A stretch of 64,000 nt of DNA from an uncultured Fluviicola sp. (lineage in GTDB: Bacteria; Bacteroidota; Bacteroidia; Flavobacteriales_D; Crocinitomicaceae), in the NCBI GenBank assembly GCA_913009205.1, contig CAJVYC010000006.1, forward strand, positions 62,001 to 126,000. The letters are read 5' to 3'. Positions 1 through 11,000 of the stretch are shown one piece after another. A program made the translations under genes and the position numbers. The notes below the pieces were generated by a model. It was not told where the DNA came from, searched no databases, and saw only the letters and a program-made list of their open reading frames with translations. The first letter of the stretch is position 1, and each line of letters opens with the position of its first letter.

Positions 1-894
1 TTCTTTGCCCTTTAAACTATAATAGACAGCGACATCAATACTTTGATTTTGATAATTGATCGATTTCTTGTCTGAAAATGCCACTTGACCAGTCTCCAAA
101 GTGGTGACATTACTTGAAGACGTTTGAAGTGTTTTTCCAGATGGATCGATTACACTCATATAAACGATTTTGTTTCCTCCATCCGTAATTGGGTTTTTGC
201 CAATTGTGAATTCAGAACGAATTTGAACGACCTTTCTAGCTCTAGACTCTTCACCCATCTCGTTGTTCAGTTTTTGCTTCAAACCAACGGATTTTATAGA
301 ATAGGCATTTAACTTTTGACCTTCTTTAATTTTCACAAAGCGATCATCCGCTAATTGAGCTGCAGAATCTCGAGACGCTGCAGTATAACCTAAAGTCTGA
401 GTAGTTTCATCAAGATCATTTCTTAAACCGTAATTCAAGGTATGTAAAGAGTCAATTTCATAAACATAACCTCTCATAATATCTCTTAACCCAGCAATCT
501 CGGTTTTTTGTCGTGCAACAATAGAAGCATTAATTCTCCCCGATTTTTGGCTTGCATCAAGATCTGCCATCAAAAGCTCTATGGCTTTTTTTTGAGAATC
601 AATTGCTGCATTTTGTTCTGGAGTGCCGTTCTTCTTAAGCTCGTCATAGGTTCTAAGCATGGTTACGAAATCCTCGCGAAGATCGTTCGACATATCACCG
701 ACATACTCCTTCAGCATTTCATTCATGACTTTCATGTCTTGAGTGAGCTTTGTATTATCTAATTCAGTTTCGTTCAAAGCAGTATTCTTGGAGGACCACA
801 TGTAGCCCATAATACCCAACATTATTAACAGCATAATAACGATGGCAATAAAGGCACCGTTACTTTTTTTTGGGGAGTTCATTTCTTCAGACAT
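1..894 (-). CDS. Hypothetical membrane-anchored coiled-coil protein (partial, C-terminus beyond window edge)
   Basis: Open minus-strand frame from ATG at 894 (MSEEMNSPKKSNGAFIAIVIMLLLIMLGIMGYMWSSKN...) to the window edge; one N-terminal TM segment, then helical region. Missing from the ORF track because it runs off the edge. Confidence 0.8.
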   Translation of the reverse strand, partial: MSEEMNSPKKSNGAFIAIVIMLLIMLGIMGYMWSSKNTALNETELDNTKLTQDMKVMNEMLKEYVGDMSNDLREDFVTMLRTYDELKKNGTPEQNAAIDSQKKAIELLMADLDASQKSGRINASIVARQKTEIAGLRDIMRGYVYEIDSLHTLNYGLRNDLDETTQTLGYTAASRDSAAQLADDRFVKIKEGQKLNAYSIKSVGLKQKLNNEMGEESRARKVVQIRSEFTIGKNPITDGGNKIVYMSVIDPSGKTLQTSSSNVTTLETGQVAFSDKKSINYQNQSIDVAVYYSLKGKE

Positions 895-991
895 AAACCG
901 TAATTTAGGAGATACACGTAATATACGAATGTATAGCGTAAATATTCAATCTTAATTCCAAAAAAAAATGTAATTTTTCTGGGGAAAGAAT

Positions 992-1243
992 TTATGCTTC
1001 CTCTAAAGAGTAGGTGTAACTCTCCATGATTTGGTTGGCCAACAATTTCTTACATGCCTGATCTACCATTTGATCGGCTGCTTCTTGATTACCCGCTTCA
1101 ACAAATAATCTAACGTGTCTACCAATTCGAACACTTTCAATAGAATCCAAACCTATATTCTTCATACTACTAGTCACTGCTTTTCCTTGAGGGTCTAACA
1201 ATGCATCCAATGGCATCACGTCTATTTCGGCCTTAAATCTCAT
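992..1243 (-). CDS. purS: Phosphoribosylformylglycinamidine synthase subunit PurS
   Basis: 83-aa protein with PurS pattern MRFKAEIDVMPLDALLDPQGKAV...GLDSIESVRIGRHVRL. Confidence 0.88.
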   Translation of the reverse strand: MRFKAEIDVMPLDALLDPQGKAVTSSMKNIGLDSIESVRIGRHVRLFVEAGNQEAADQMVDQACKKLLANQIMESYTYSLEEA

Positions 1244-2024
1244 CCTTCTTCTTTTTTAAAAATATGATTCCTACTAACGATAAAATCAGATACAAACTTA
1301 CAATTAATGCAATAGACCAAGTCTGGAAAATCAAAATTAATACAGTACTTATTAACAAAAATAAATATCTGATTTCATTCGTTTTCCACCCAAAGGATTT
1401 AAACTTTAATGCGAACATTGGAAGGGGCACAACCATAAGCAAACTCATGATGACAATCAGAATGGATAGGTTGAAGGGGTCGTAAAGCATTTGCATTGCT
1501 GGGGTATACGTAACATCAGAATAGCACAGAACCAATGGGAACGTCATGAAAAACAGGGTAAGCGCAGGAGTTGGCAATCCAATAAAACTGTTTGTTTGTC
1601 TTTTATCGACATTGAATTTCGCTAACCTAAACATGGCAAAAAACGGAATAAATAACGCGAAAAACGGAAGCGCAAACAACTGATGACCTTCGAATATATC
1701 CCATAAGAATGCGTCCATGTTATAATTGATCACTTCATAATGATGATTGTTAATAAAATCACGAACATCCATTGACATTATTACCATCATAATAATTCCT
1801 GGCGCGATTCCAAAAGTCACCATATCAGCCAATGAATCCATTTGTTTTCCCAGTTCCCCATCGGACCCTATAAGTCTGGCTATAAACCCATCAAGAAAAT
1901 CGAAAATTGCACCAGCAAAAATCGCAAAAGGAGCTAAATCTATCCGTCCCATTATAGCTAAAAGAATGGCTACAATACCAGACAGCATATTAGCTGCAGT
2001 AAAGAAATTGGCTATATTAAACAT
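1233..2024 (-). CDS. pssA: CDP-diacylglycerol--serine O-phosphatidyltransferase
   Basis: CDP-alcohol phosphatidyltransferase motif DFLDGFIARLIGSDGELGKQMDSLADMVTFG, multiple TM segments. Confidence 0.9.
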   Translation of the reverse strand: MFNIANFFTAANMLSGIVAILLAIMGRIDLAPFAIFAGAIFDFLDGFIARLIGSDGELGKQMDSLADMVTFGIAPGIIMMVIMSMDVRDFINNHHYEVINYNMDAFLWDIFEGHQLFALPFFALFIPFFAMFRLAKFNVDKRQTNSFIGLPTPALTLFFMTFPLVLCYSDVTYTPAMQMLYDPFNLSILIVIMSLLMVVPLPMFALKFKSFGWKTNEIRYLFLLISTVLILIFQTWSIALIVSLYLILSLVGIIFLKKKKDEI

Positions 2025-2123
2025 TGGATACTATAAAATATTAAATTTGTTTAAAAAAATCAACTGAAGACGTCTAATATCCATCTAATAATTGACCTAC
2101 ATTACAAAGAATACAATTTTTTA

Positions 2124-3290
2124 GTGAAAATACTGTTAATGACATATAAAAATCTACAATTGATGAAAGCCAAAGGTTTAGTTATTATATGTTCACTATT
2201 ATGTTCTGTGCAGCTTAGTTCAGCGCAATCAGATCCAGGATTAACAAATACAATCGCTCCAAAATATTCAAATGAATTCCTCTCCATTGGAGTAGGTGCA
2301 GAAGCATTAGGTCAAGCCAATGCTGTTGTTGCCCAGACAAACGGCGTGAATTCTGGCTATTGGAATCCAGCAGGATTGACACATGTTGATAAATGGCTAG
2401 AAGTCGGATTGATGCACTCAGAATACTTTGCGGGAATTGCGAAATACGATTATTTAGGACTCGCACATTCTATTGATGAAAAAAGCACCATTGGATTTAC
2501 AGCTATTCGTTTCGCGGTAGACGACATTCCAAACACAACTCAATTAATCGATAACAATGGAAACATCGATTACGATAGAATAACATCTTTTACAGCAGCT
2601 GATTACGGATTTTTGTTTTCATACGCTAGAAAACTCCCCATTAAAGGACTGAGCGTAGGTGGGACTTTCAAAGTTATCCATAGAAAGATTGGGAGTTTCG
2701 CGAAATCATGGGGATTCGGAATTGATGCCGGAGCTCAGTATGAAACGAAGAACAAATGGAAATTCGGTTTGATGTTAAGGGATGTAACCTCAACATTTAA
2801 TGCTTGGGTATTTACTTTGGACAGCGAAACACAAGAGGTATTTTTAAATACTGGAAATGCACTTCCAGAAAACGGACTCGAATTGACTTTGCCAAGAATT
2901 ATTCTTGCAGGTTACAGAAAGTTTGATCTCGGAAAAAAAGGAATTTACGCTTCAAGTGAAATTGACATTGATATCACAACTGATGGTCGACGTAATACTG
3001 TCTTAAAAACAGACCTCTTTTCCTTTGATCCTCATGTTGGAGTTGAAATTGGCTTTAAAAATTATGTTCAATTGAGAGCAGGTGTTTCGAACATGCAATT
3101 CGTTAAAAATTTCGATGATTCTGAATCACTTAACATACAACCAAACATTGGAATAGGATTAAATATAAAAAACTTCTACCTTGACTACGCGTTTACAGAT
3201 ATCGGCGACGCTTCAGTGTCACTTTATTCACATATCGTTTCGCTAAGAATAAAACTTAATAAGCCCGATGGACTTGCTACAACTAAATGA
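2124..3290 (+). CDS. PorV/PorQ-family outer membrane protein (PorV2-like, T9SS)
   Basis: Signal peptide, then EFLSIGVGAEALGQANAVVAQTNGVNSGYWNPAGL typical of PorV/PorQ beta-barrels; overlaps downstream PorU-like gene by 4 bp. Confidence 0.8.
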   Translation: MKILLMTYKNLQLMKAKGLVIICSLLCSVQLSSAQSDPGLTNTIAPKYSNEFLSIGVGAEALGQANAVVAQTNGVNSGYWNPAGLTHVDKWLEVGLMHSEYFAGIAKYDYLGLAHSIDEKSTIGFTAIRFAVDDIPNTTQLIDNNGNIDYDRITSFTAADYGFLFSYARKLPIKGLSVGGTFKVIHRKIGSFAKSWGFGIDAGAQYETKNKWKFGLMLRDVTSTFNAWVFTLDSETQEVFLNTGNALPENGLELTLPRIILAGYRKFDLGKKGIYASSEIDIDITTDGRRNTVLKTDLFSFDPHVGVEIGFKNYVQLRAGVSNMQFVKNFDDSESLNIQPNIGIGLNIKNFYLDYAFTDIGDASVSLYSHIVSLRIKLNKPDGLATTK

Positions 3291-6200
3291 AAACAGGACA
3301 ATACACAGCTCTACTTCTTCTGCTCTTTTCGTCGTTTATAACGAACGCACAGAGCTATGGGAACGAGTGGATCGCTTATAATCAATCTTATTATACATTT
3401 CAAATCCACGAAACTGGAATTTACAAACTGGATTATGCGACATTAAATGCATCTGGAATTCCACTTTCATCGTTTCAATCAGATAATATTCAAATTGTCG
3501 GGAAGGAAAAGGAAATTCCAATCCATGTGGCCGATGGTGGTGATAATTCTATTGACCCAGGTGATTACGTCTTGTTTTATGCCGAACGCAATGACGGATG
3601 GCTGGATTCTACCATATTCGCAGACCCAAATCACATAGGAAACCCTGGATACAGTCTTTACAATGATACTTTGTTGTATTTCTTCACTTGGAATTCGAGT
3701 ACGAATAACTCAAGATACGTAGTTGAATCAGATGTGAATTTTGGTACTTTTTCTTCCGTATCTGATTTTATAATCGAAAAACACGAGACTTCTTTGTTTC
3801 AAGAATATTTCGAAGGCGTCAAAATATCGAATGCTTCAAGCTCCTTCTATACCGCAGGTGAAGGTTGGGGGAAAAGCAAAAACAATGGAGCATCCGGAGG
3901 ACATATTAGTTATTTAACTGCAATTACCCCCTCTCCCTATTCAGGATCGGGTGCACCAAATGCTGTTTTTACTGGACGCTCGGTTTCTGTTTCTGATGCG
4001 AGCACATCAATACCTGGTGGCGATAATCACCACTCAAGTTGGGTTATTGGCGTTTCAAATACAATTCTTCAGGACACTACTTGGAAGGGATACAAGCAAA
4101 ATAGAGCTTATGCTAGTTTTAATCCAACCCTTTTATCAAACGGAAACACCACCGTTCAATACCAAATAATTGGCGACCTGAATGCACTTACGGATTTTCA
4201 ATCTCCACAATATTTTTCAATAGAATATCCAAGAGCATTAAATTTTAATGGCAGCAGCTCTTTAGATTTTGAAGTTCTTAATGACCCTCAAGGAAAAATC
4301 AGATTGGACATTGTGTCTGCGGGTTACAACCAACCTTTAATGCTTGTTCATGGTGATACACCTCGAATTGTTCCTTTTGTTCCCAACGGTGGATTTCATT
4401 CTGTTCTAATTCCAAATAGTGGAAATGGTGCAAGCCAATCGGTGATTTACAAGGACTCATCAATGATCCTAAATGTTGGACCATTAACTGCCGTAAACGA
4501 AAACGGTAGTTTCACAGATTTCTCAACCGCAAACTTAGAAGGTGCGCTTATTTTAATTTACCACCCATTATTGCAAGGTCCTTCTGAGCAATACGAAGTA
4601 CACAGAACCAGCCCATTAGGAGGAAGTTATAACGTATTAATGGGGAACGTCGAAGAATTGTATTTACAATTTGGAGGGGGAGTTCAAAAGCACACAAACG
4701 GTGTACGCCGATTTGTAGATTTCGTTTACGACAATTCAACAGCAAAACCAGTTGGATTGTTTTTAATGGGAAAAGGCCTGCGAGAATCGACCTTCAACCT
4801 CACAACTTCCGACGGTCCTGGAACGAGGCAAAATGCCGCACGTTTCGGAATGCAATTAATTCCTTCATTTGGACAGCCATCTAGTGATGTTGCTATCACG
4901 GCGAGTTTAGTCTCTGGCGGTACAATGTGGTCTCCACTGATGCCAACAGGCAGGATTTCAGCAAGAGACAGCGTTGAATTACAAGATTATTTAAACAAAG
5001 TTATCGAATACGAGGCGGAACAGGATCCAATGTCTGTTTATAACTCTGCAACTAAAGATTGGCAGAAACATGTAATTCATTTCGCTGGAGGCTCTAATGC
5101 GACTGAACACCAACTATTCCAGTCAAACATGAACAGCATGGAGTCGAAAATAGCTACAAGCTTTTTTGGAGCTGATGTAATGCGCGTTTACAAATCAAGT
5201 TCAAACCCATTAGATCCGACAATTTTGTCAGGTGTCACCGATCGAATTTCTGAAGGAGTTAGTTTAATGAGTTACTTCGGTCACGCATCAGGAACAAATA
5301 GTGGATTTGAAATTAATCTGGACGATGCTGCTAATTGGGATAATCAAGGGAAATATCCCGTGATGCTTGTTAACTCCTGCTACAATGGGAATATTTTTCA
5401 AGCTACAAACTCAAAATCAGAGGAATTTGTACAAGTTGCTAACTATGGTGCAATTGCCTACATCGCTTCCGTTGGACTTGGATTTGCAAACACACTCAAT
5501 GACTACTGTCAAAATTTTTACACGAAACTAAGTAATACGGAATACGGCTCTACTCTGGGCCAATTGATGAAGTCCAATATTGAGTCGATGCAAACATTCA
5601 ACTCTCTTACACTAGAAACGACCTGCATGCAAATGGTGTTAAATGGCGATCCAATGTTGAAAATAAATCCGCATTTAGCTCCAGAGATTGAAATGACCCC
5701 TCAAAATATATCGTTCTCGCCAACAGACTTCAATTTAACTGTTGACTCTATTACAGTCGAAATTGATCTTAAAAATTTAGGCCAGTCCATTGCAGATACT
5801 TTCTATGTTGTAGTGGAACGAAATATCCCAAACAGCGCTATAGATTCAATTTACATCATCCCCGTTTTAGGACTTGATTATACAAAAACAGTGACGTTAA
5901 AAATGCCATTGCAACCCAATATCGCTGTTGGAATCAACAACTTTAACATCACAGTTGACATTCCATCTACTGTTCCAGAGCAGTATGATGAGATTGGTAA
6001 CAATCAAGTATTAACGAGTCTTTTCATTAACATTGATGGAATTGTCCCCGTCGTACCCTATGAATTTGCAGTTGTCCCAGATAGCTTAGTCACTGTGAAG
6101 GCATCAACAGTCAATCCTATTGGCGACTTCAATACCTACCGTTTTGAAATTGACACTGTTGATTTTGAAGGAACAGTTCCTCAAAGTGGCGAATACCGTT

Positions 6201-8473
6201 ACTCTATTCAATCTAGTCTAGGTGGAGTTAAAGAAGTCGACCCAATGGATTGGAATAGTGTTACAACTGGACTAAGTAAGCCTTTGGTTTGTGAAGACAG
6301 CACCGTATACTTTTGGAGAACTTCAATTGTTGGAGATGATGTTTGGCAAGAATCATCATTCCAATACATAAAAGGGAAAACAGGCTGGGGACAAGACCAC
6401 TTCTATCAATTCAAGAAGAATGGTTTTTTCAATATTGATTACGATAGACTGGCGCGACGTAGAGAGTTCGCGCCAAACACGAAACAATTGGAGTGTGTTG
6501 TAAATGGATTCGATGGAACTATTCAAATTTATTACAATCGATATTCAATAGATGGAAACCTAATAACATATGGTATTGGTGCAGGTTTAAGTCACAAGTT
6601 ATTGGTTGCAGTTCTTGATTCAGTAACATTAGAACCTTGGGGGACTTATTTAGCTGATACCACAGGACCATTTAACGTGATCTACAATCCCAATAATCAA
6701 TTTGGAAACAACAACAATAACAATACATATGTATGGAAGTATTTTACCTTTTTACAAAGTGATCCAGCTCAATTAGCGGCCTTCCAAAACATGGTATTGG
6801 ATTCAGTTCCAAACGGGCAGCATATGCTAATCTACTCTCCAATGGGGGCTCGATATGACTTATGGGACGCACTTGACTCCGTAAACATGTATAATACATT
6901 TGCGGCATTGGGAAGCGATAGTATCTATGCAGGCCGACCCAACCACGCCTTTGCCATGTATGTTAAAAAAGGATACCCCTCCAGTTCCATTGAAAATGTT
7001 GCTACGAGTATGAATGGTGAAACAAGCATAGTAGCGAACATGGTTGGTGATAACACAGGATTAGAGACGTCCACTACAATCGGACCTGCTTCTAACTGGG
7101 GATCAATACACTGGAAGCAAGACCCTGATGAAGCTATCACTTTTGACTCGACAGCACTAACTATAAAAGCTTTTAACATCTTTGGCGTTGAGCAAATTTC
7201 AATTGATACCTTATTCAGTTTGAATGACTCTATTATCAACCTCAACCCAATAATAGACGCCTCTTTGTATCCTTACATTAATTTGAAAGCTACATACCGC
7301 GATCCTGTTAATTTAACTCCAGCCCAAGTAGATCGTTGGCATGTACTTTTTACTCCTCTTCCTGAGGCTGCGATTGACGGAACAAGTCAATACACTTGGA
7401 CACTTCCAAATGATACATTACAAGAAGGTGAGGATGTTCAATTTGCCGTTGACGTTAAAAACATATATACCATTGACATGGATTCGCTTTTGATTTCCTA
7501 TTGGGTGGAAGACAAGAACAATACGAAGCAATTTATTGCTTATCCGCGTCAAGATTCATTGAAAGCTGGACAAGTGCTTAGAGACACAATGACCTTCAGT
7601 ACAGTCGGGCTCGGTGGAATTAATTCGCTCTGGATGGAAGTAAATCCTTATGTGAATGGAAGTTTATACATCACAGATCAACCTGAACAGCAACATTTCA
7701 ATAATTTACTCCAAATTCCATTCTTTGTTAAACCAGATGACGAAAACCCAATCCTGGATGTTACATTTAATGGAAATCACATTCTAAACGGCGATATTAT
7801 TGACCCGAACAGTGAATTGTTGATTACACTGAAAGATGACAATGACTTCCTTATTATGGATAACATTTCAGACACGACGCTATTTGGGATTTACTTAACA
7901 GATCCAAATGGACTTCAGAAAAGAATCCCTTTCGATGATGCTATTGGAAATACAGTTATGCAATGGGTTCCTGCAACATCTCAAAACAAACGTTTTAAAA
8001 TTATTTGGCCGGCAGAATTCACATTGGATGGGACCTACACTCTATTTGTTCAAGGAGCAGATCGAAGTGGCAATGTTTCTGGTGAAATTGAATACAAAGT
8101 TACTTTCGAGATTATTCATGAGTCGACAATCACGGCAATGATGAATTATCCAAATCCATTCAGCACGAGTACGCGCTTTGTGTTTACATTGACGGGATCA
8201 GATGTTCCTGACGATATTATAATTCAAATCATGACCGTTACAGGACGAGTAGTGAGAGAAATAACTGAAGACCAACTGGGATTAATTCAAATCGGAAGAA
8301 ACATCACTGAGTACGCTTGGGATGGAACGGACGAATTTGGCGATCCACTTGCGAATGGCGTTTATTTATACCGAGTTAAAGCTCTTATAAATGGTGAAAG
8401 CATAGAGCATAGAGCTTCTGGCGCTGATCAGTATTTCAAGAAGGACTTCGGTAAGATGTATTTGATGCGTTAG
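3287..8473 (+). CDS. C25-family peptidase, T9SS sortase PorU-like (PorU2)
   Basis: 1728 aa; gingipain-type motifs SYFGHASGTNSG and VMLVNSCYNGNIFQ; C-terminal MMNYPNPFSTSTRFVFTLTGSD...EYAWDGTDEFGDPLANGVYLYRV. Confidence 0.82.
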   Translation: MKTGQYTALLLLLFSSFITNAQSYGNEWIAYNQSYYTFQIHETGIYKLDYATLNASGIPLSSFQSDNIQIVGKEKEIPIHVADGGDNSIDPGDYVLFYAERNDGWLDSTIFADPNHIGNPGYSLYNDTLLYFFTWNSSTNNSRYVVESDVNFGTFSSVSDFIIEKHETSLFQEYFEGVKISNASSSFYTAGEGWGKSKNNGASGGHISYLTAITPSPYSGSGAPNAVFTGRSVSVSDASTSIPGGDNHHSSWVIGVSNTILQDTTWKGYKQNRAYASFNPTLLSNGNTTVQYQIIGDLNALTDFQSPQYFSIEYPRALNFNGSSSLDFEVLNDPQGKIRLDIVSAGYNQPLMLVHGDTPRIVPFVPNGGFHSVLIPNSGNGASQSVIYKDSSMILNVGPLTAVNENGSFTDFSTANLEGALILIYHPLLQGPSEQYEVHRTSPLGGSYNVLMGNVEELYLQFGGGVQKHTNGVRRFVDFVYDNSTAKPVGLFLMGKGLRESTFNLTTSDGPGTRQNAARFGMQLIPSFGQPSSDVAITASLVSGGTMWSPLMPTGRISARDSVELQDYLNKVIEYEAEQDPMSVYNSATKDWQKHVIHFAGGSNATEHQLFQSNMNSMESKIATSFFGADVMRVYKSSSNPLDPTILSGVTDRISEGVSLMSYFGHASGTNSGFEINLDDAANWDNQGKYPVMLVNSCYNGNIFQATNSKSEEFVQVANYGAIAYIASVGLGFANTLNDYCQNFYTKLSNTEYGSTLGQLMKSNIESMQTFNSLTLETTCMQMVLNGDPMLKINPHLAPEIEMTPQNISFSPTDFNLTVDSITVEIDLKNLGQSIADTFYVVVERNIPNSAIDSIYIIPVLGLDYTKTVTLKMPLQPNIAVGINNFNITVDIPSTVPEQYDEIGNNQVLTSLFINIDGIVPVVPYEFAVVPDSLVTVKASTVNPIGDFNTYRFEIDTVDFEGTVPQSGEYRYSIQSSLGGVKEVDPMDWNSVTTGLSKPLVCEDSTVYFWRTSIVGDDVWQESSFQYIKGKTGWGQDHFYQFKKNGFFNIDYDRLARRREFAPNTKQLECVVNGFDGTIQIYYNRYSIDGNLITYGIGAGLSHKLLVAVLDSVTLEPWGTYLADTTGPFNVIYNPNNQFGNNNNNNTYVWKYFTFLQSDPAQLAAFQNMVLDSVPNGQHMLIYSPMGARYDLWDALDSVNMYNTFAALGSDSIYAGRPNHAFAMYVKKGYPSSSIENVATSMNGETSIVANMVGDNTGLETSTTIGPASNWGSIHWKQDPDEAITFDSTALTIKAFNIFGVEQISIDTLFSLNDSIINLNPIIDASLYPYINLKATYRDPVNLTPAQVDRWHVLFTPLPEAAIDGTSQYTWTLPNDTLQEGEDVQFAVDVKNIYTIDMDSLLISYWVEDKNNTKQFIAYPRQDSLKAGQVLRDTMTFSTVGLGGINSLWMEVNPYVNGSLYITDQPEQQHFNNLLQIPFFVKPDDENPILDVTFNGNHILNGDIIDPNSELLITLKDDNDFLIMDNISDTTLFGIYLTDPNGLQKRIPFDDAIGNTVMQWVPATSQNKRFKIIWPAEFTLDGTYTLFVQGADRSGNVSGEIEYKVTFEIIHESTITAMMNYPNPFSTSTRFVFTLTGSDVPDDIIIQIMTVTGRVVREITEDQLGLIQIGRNITEYAWDGTDEFGDPLANGVYLYRVKALINGESIEHRASGADQYFKKDFGKMYLMR

Positions 8474-8555
8474 ATTCGATAGTTCGAAGAGTTGTCAAAT
8501 CGGAAATTCAAAAAAGCGAAGCGAATCCAACAGCAAACCGTTCGAATAACCCATC

Positions 8556-9785
8556 TTAAAAAAACCGGCAACTAAAAATAGCCGTATCATCAACAAGATC
8601 TAGTTTTCCTTTCCATTCATCCAACTTAGAAAAGATAAGACTGTTCATGTCATTCATTCCCAATGGATAATAATTATTGACCAATTTAACGAGGCGTTCT
8701 GACCCGAAAAACTCTTCCGATTCGTTTTCAAGTTCTACAACACCGTCAGTATAGAGAACCATTGTTGTGTTCGGACTTAGGACTACTTCACCTATATTTA
8801 TAAACGGAAGTTCATCCAACATTCCCAAGCCAATCGTTCCTTGATCGAGATCTTTGACCGTTTTACCATTCGTTAAAAATGGATGATTGTGTCCTGCGTT
8901 GACGTAACTCATTTTGCGACTCACAGCGTCGTAATGCGCAACGAAGAATGTGATGAATTTTTCACCTTTCGCGCTGCTCATTACCTTTTCATTGAGCTCC
9001 TCCATAAGAGATTGCATTTCGAATTTCTTGTATTGAAACAAAGCGCGCAATGTGGCTTGGAAATTTGCCATTAACATCGCGGCCGAAACGCCTTTCCCAG
9101 AAACATCAGCAATGCAAATAATGTATTGGTCGTCGCCAAGAGGAATGAAATCATAATAGTCTCCACCTACTTCGTGACGCGGCTTATACATCGCTGAAAT
9201 ATCCATTTTATTATTTGTCGGCAAGTCAGCAGGGAAAAGCATTTTCTGCATTACAGAAGCGACCTCCAATTCCTTTTTAAGACGTTCTTGCTTAATATCA
9301 ACTTGAGCCATTCGCTTGTTCTCGATAGCCACAACAATGATATTTGCCAGGGTTTGAATAAAACTCATATAGTTGAGCGTCTTCGCAATATTCCCTTTTC
9401 GTTCTATTCCAGCAATTAGAATATAAGCCAATGAGCGGCCTTTATGCGAAACAGGAACAATAACATCAAAGTCCATTAATAAATCCGACTGAGAGGACTC
9501 TATTTCTGTGATTTCAAGGAAGCGACCCAATTCTCTGTCAACGTCTATGTTATTTACTTTTCCTTTGTACCCAACCCTTAATAAGCACGTCCAAGCATCT
9601 TGTTTATTAAAAAACACAAACTTGTCGTAACCGAGTTGCTCTCTTACGATAAACTCAAACAATCGTGTCAATTCAGCAACATCTTTGTTCAAATTTACAG
9701 CCGTAGTTATGTCCAATAGCGAATTCAACTTAAAATCTTTAAGCTCAATTTGACTTTCTAAACTTCTAACTACTTCTTCTCTCAT
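8556..9785 (-). CDS. PP2C/SpoIIE-family serine/threonine phosphatase with N-terminal GAF-like region
   Basis: RHEVGGDYYDFIPLGDDQYIICIADVSGKGVSAAMLMA and ...TTMVLYTDGVVELEN motifs. Confidence 0.88.
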   Translation of the reverse strand: MREEVVRSLESQIELKDFKLNSLLDITTAVNLNKDVAELTRLFEFIVREQLGYDKFVFFNKQDAWTCLLRVGYKGKVNNIDVDRELGRFLEITEIESSQSDLLMDFDVIVPVSHKGRSLAYILIAGIERKGNIAKTLNYMSFIQTLANIIVVAIENKRMAQVDIKQERLKKELEVASVMQKMLFPADLPTNNKMDISAMYKPRHEVGGDYYDFIPLGDDQYIICIADVSGKGVSAAMLMANFQATLRALFQYKKFEMQSLMEELNEKVMSSAKGEKFITFFVAHYDAVSRKMSYVNAGHNHPFLTNGKTVKDLDQGTIGLGMLDELPFINIGEVVLSPNTTMVLYTDGVVELENESEEFFGSERLVKLVNNYYPLGMNDMNSLIFSKLDEWKGKLDLVDDTAIFSCRFF

Positions 9786-9786
9786 T

Positions 9787-10713
9787 TTATAAGTTCTCGA
9801 GAATTTCTGGCAACTTTCTTAATGCTGCCATTTCTTTAAATTTCACTTTTGAATCAACGCAAGGACTTCCGAAATACGTTTTTCCTGCTTGGAGATTTTT
9901 ACCAATTCCAGACTGCGCATAAACAGTAACTCCTTCTCCAATGACCACATCTGGAGCGCAACCGACTTGCCCCCAAAGCGTAACGTTGTCTTTAAGAACA
10001 ACACATCCAGCAATTCCAACATTTGCGGCCATAAGGCAATTCTTTCCAACCACAGTATCATGTCCAATGTGGACCTGATTATCGATCTTCGTGCCTTCAC
10101 CTATTTCCGTCATTGCGGAAACTCCTGCATCAATAGTGCAAAGAGCACCTATTTCAACTCTCTTTTTTAGGTGAACCGCTCCAACTGTATGCATGCGATC
10201 AAAGCCTGTATCTTTCTTTTTGTAATAAAAGGCGTAATGCCCAATCACAGTATTTGGACCGACAATTACATCATCTTCTAAAATGCAATTATCTCCAATT
10301 ACCGCTCCAGGATAAACAATAACGTTCTTTCCAATCTTCGCTCCGTGCCCAATGAAAACATTCGGATATATAATCGCAGATGGTTCTATAGTAATGTTTT
10401 CAGCAATTGAAACAGATTGCGGAACGTAGGGAGAAAAATGCCTTGTGAGCTTATTAAAATCATCAAAAGGTGTTTTAGAGATGATCAAAGCCTTTCCTTC
10501 TGGACATTCAACCTCCTTGTCAATCAAGATTGTTGTCGCCGCACTAGAAAGCGCTTTATCATAATATTTCGGGTGATCTACAAACACTAAATCACCATCA
10601 ACAACCTTATGTATTTCATTGATACCATTGACTTTGTGATTCTCATCGCCAACGAATGAGCAGCCAATTAATGCTGCAATTTCTTTTACTGTATATAATC
10701 GATTCAGTCTCAT
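9787..10713 (-). CDS. lpxD: UDP-3-O-acylglucosamine N-acyltransferase family (LpxD)
   Basis: Left-handed beta-helix hexapeptide repeats (AIIYPNVFIGHGAKIGKNVIVYPGAVIGDNC...), N-terminal LpxD domain. Confidence 0.82.
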   Translation of the reverse strand: MRLNRLYTVKEIAALIGCSFVGDENHKVNGINEIHKVVDGDLVFVDHPKYYDKALSSAATTILIDKEVECPEGKALIISKTPFDDFNKLTRHFSPYVPQSVSIAENITIEPSAIIYPNVFIGHGAKIGKNVIVYPGAVIGDNCILEDDVIVGPNTVIGHYAFYYKKKDTGFDRMHTVGAVHLKKRVEIGALCTIDAGVSAMTEIGEGTKIDNQVHIGHDTVVGKNCLMAANVGIAGCVVLKDNVTLWGQVGCAPDVVIGEGVTVYAQSGIGKNLQAGKTYFGSPCVDSKVKFKEMAALRKLPEILENL

Positions 10714-11000
10714 TTGAACATTTTACCTAGTAAAGATAGGCCATAAGATCCCCAACAATTGGCGCTCTCGTAAATGTTATGCGCCTCAAAATGTTCATAG
10801 CATTAACCCATATTTCAAGGGGTTTGGATTACAGGGAAACATCCCTAAAATTCACAAAGCTATTTACTGGGTATAGAATCACTCCAAAAAGATGTTCTTA
10901 TCATTCTGAATCCTTTCATCGGACTCTTGGAAATTTCATGGAAGATTCAATATTGTTTTGACTATTTTTACGTTTCTCGTTGCTAACCAAACAAAATTTA

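Noticed and set aside
1747-2067. 106-aa plus-strand ORF antisense to pssA
   Set aside because: Pure antisense overlap with a well-supported CDS; composition reflects the complement.
6925-7245. 106-aa minus-strand ORF inside the PorU-like gene
   Set aside because: Antisense shadow ORF within a strong CDS.
10779-10961. 60-aa ORF between lpxD and the asparagine-synthase-like gene
   Set aside because: No motif, lies in a divergent promoter region.
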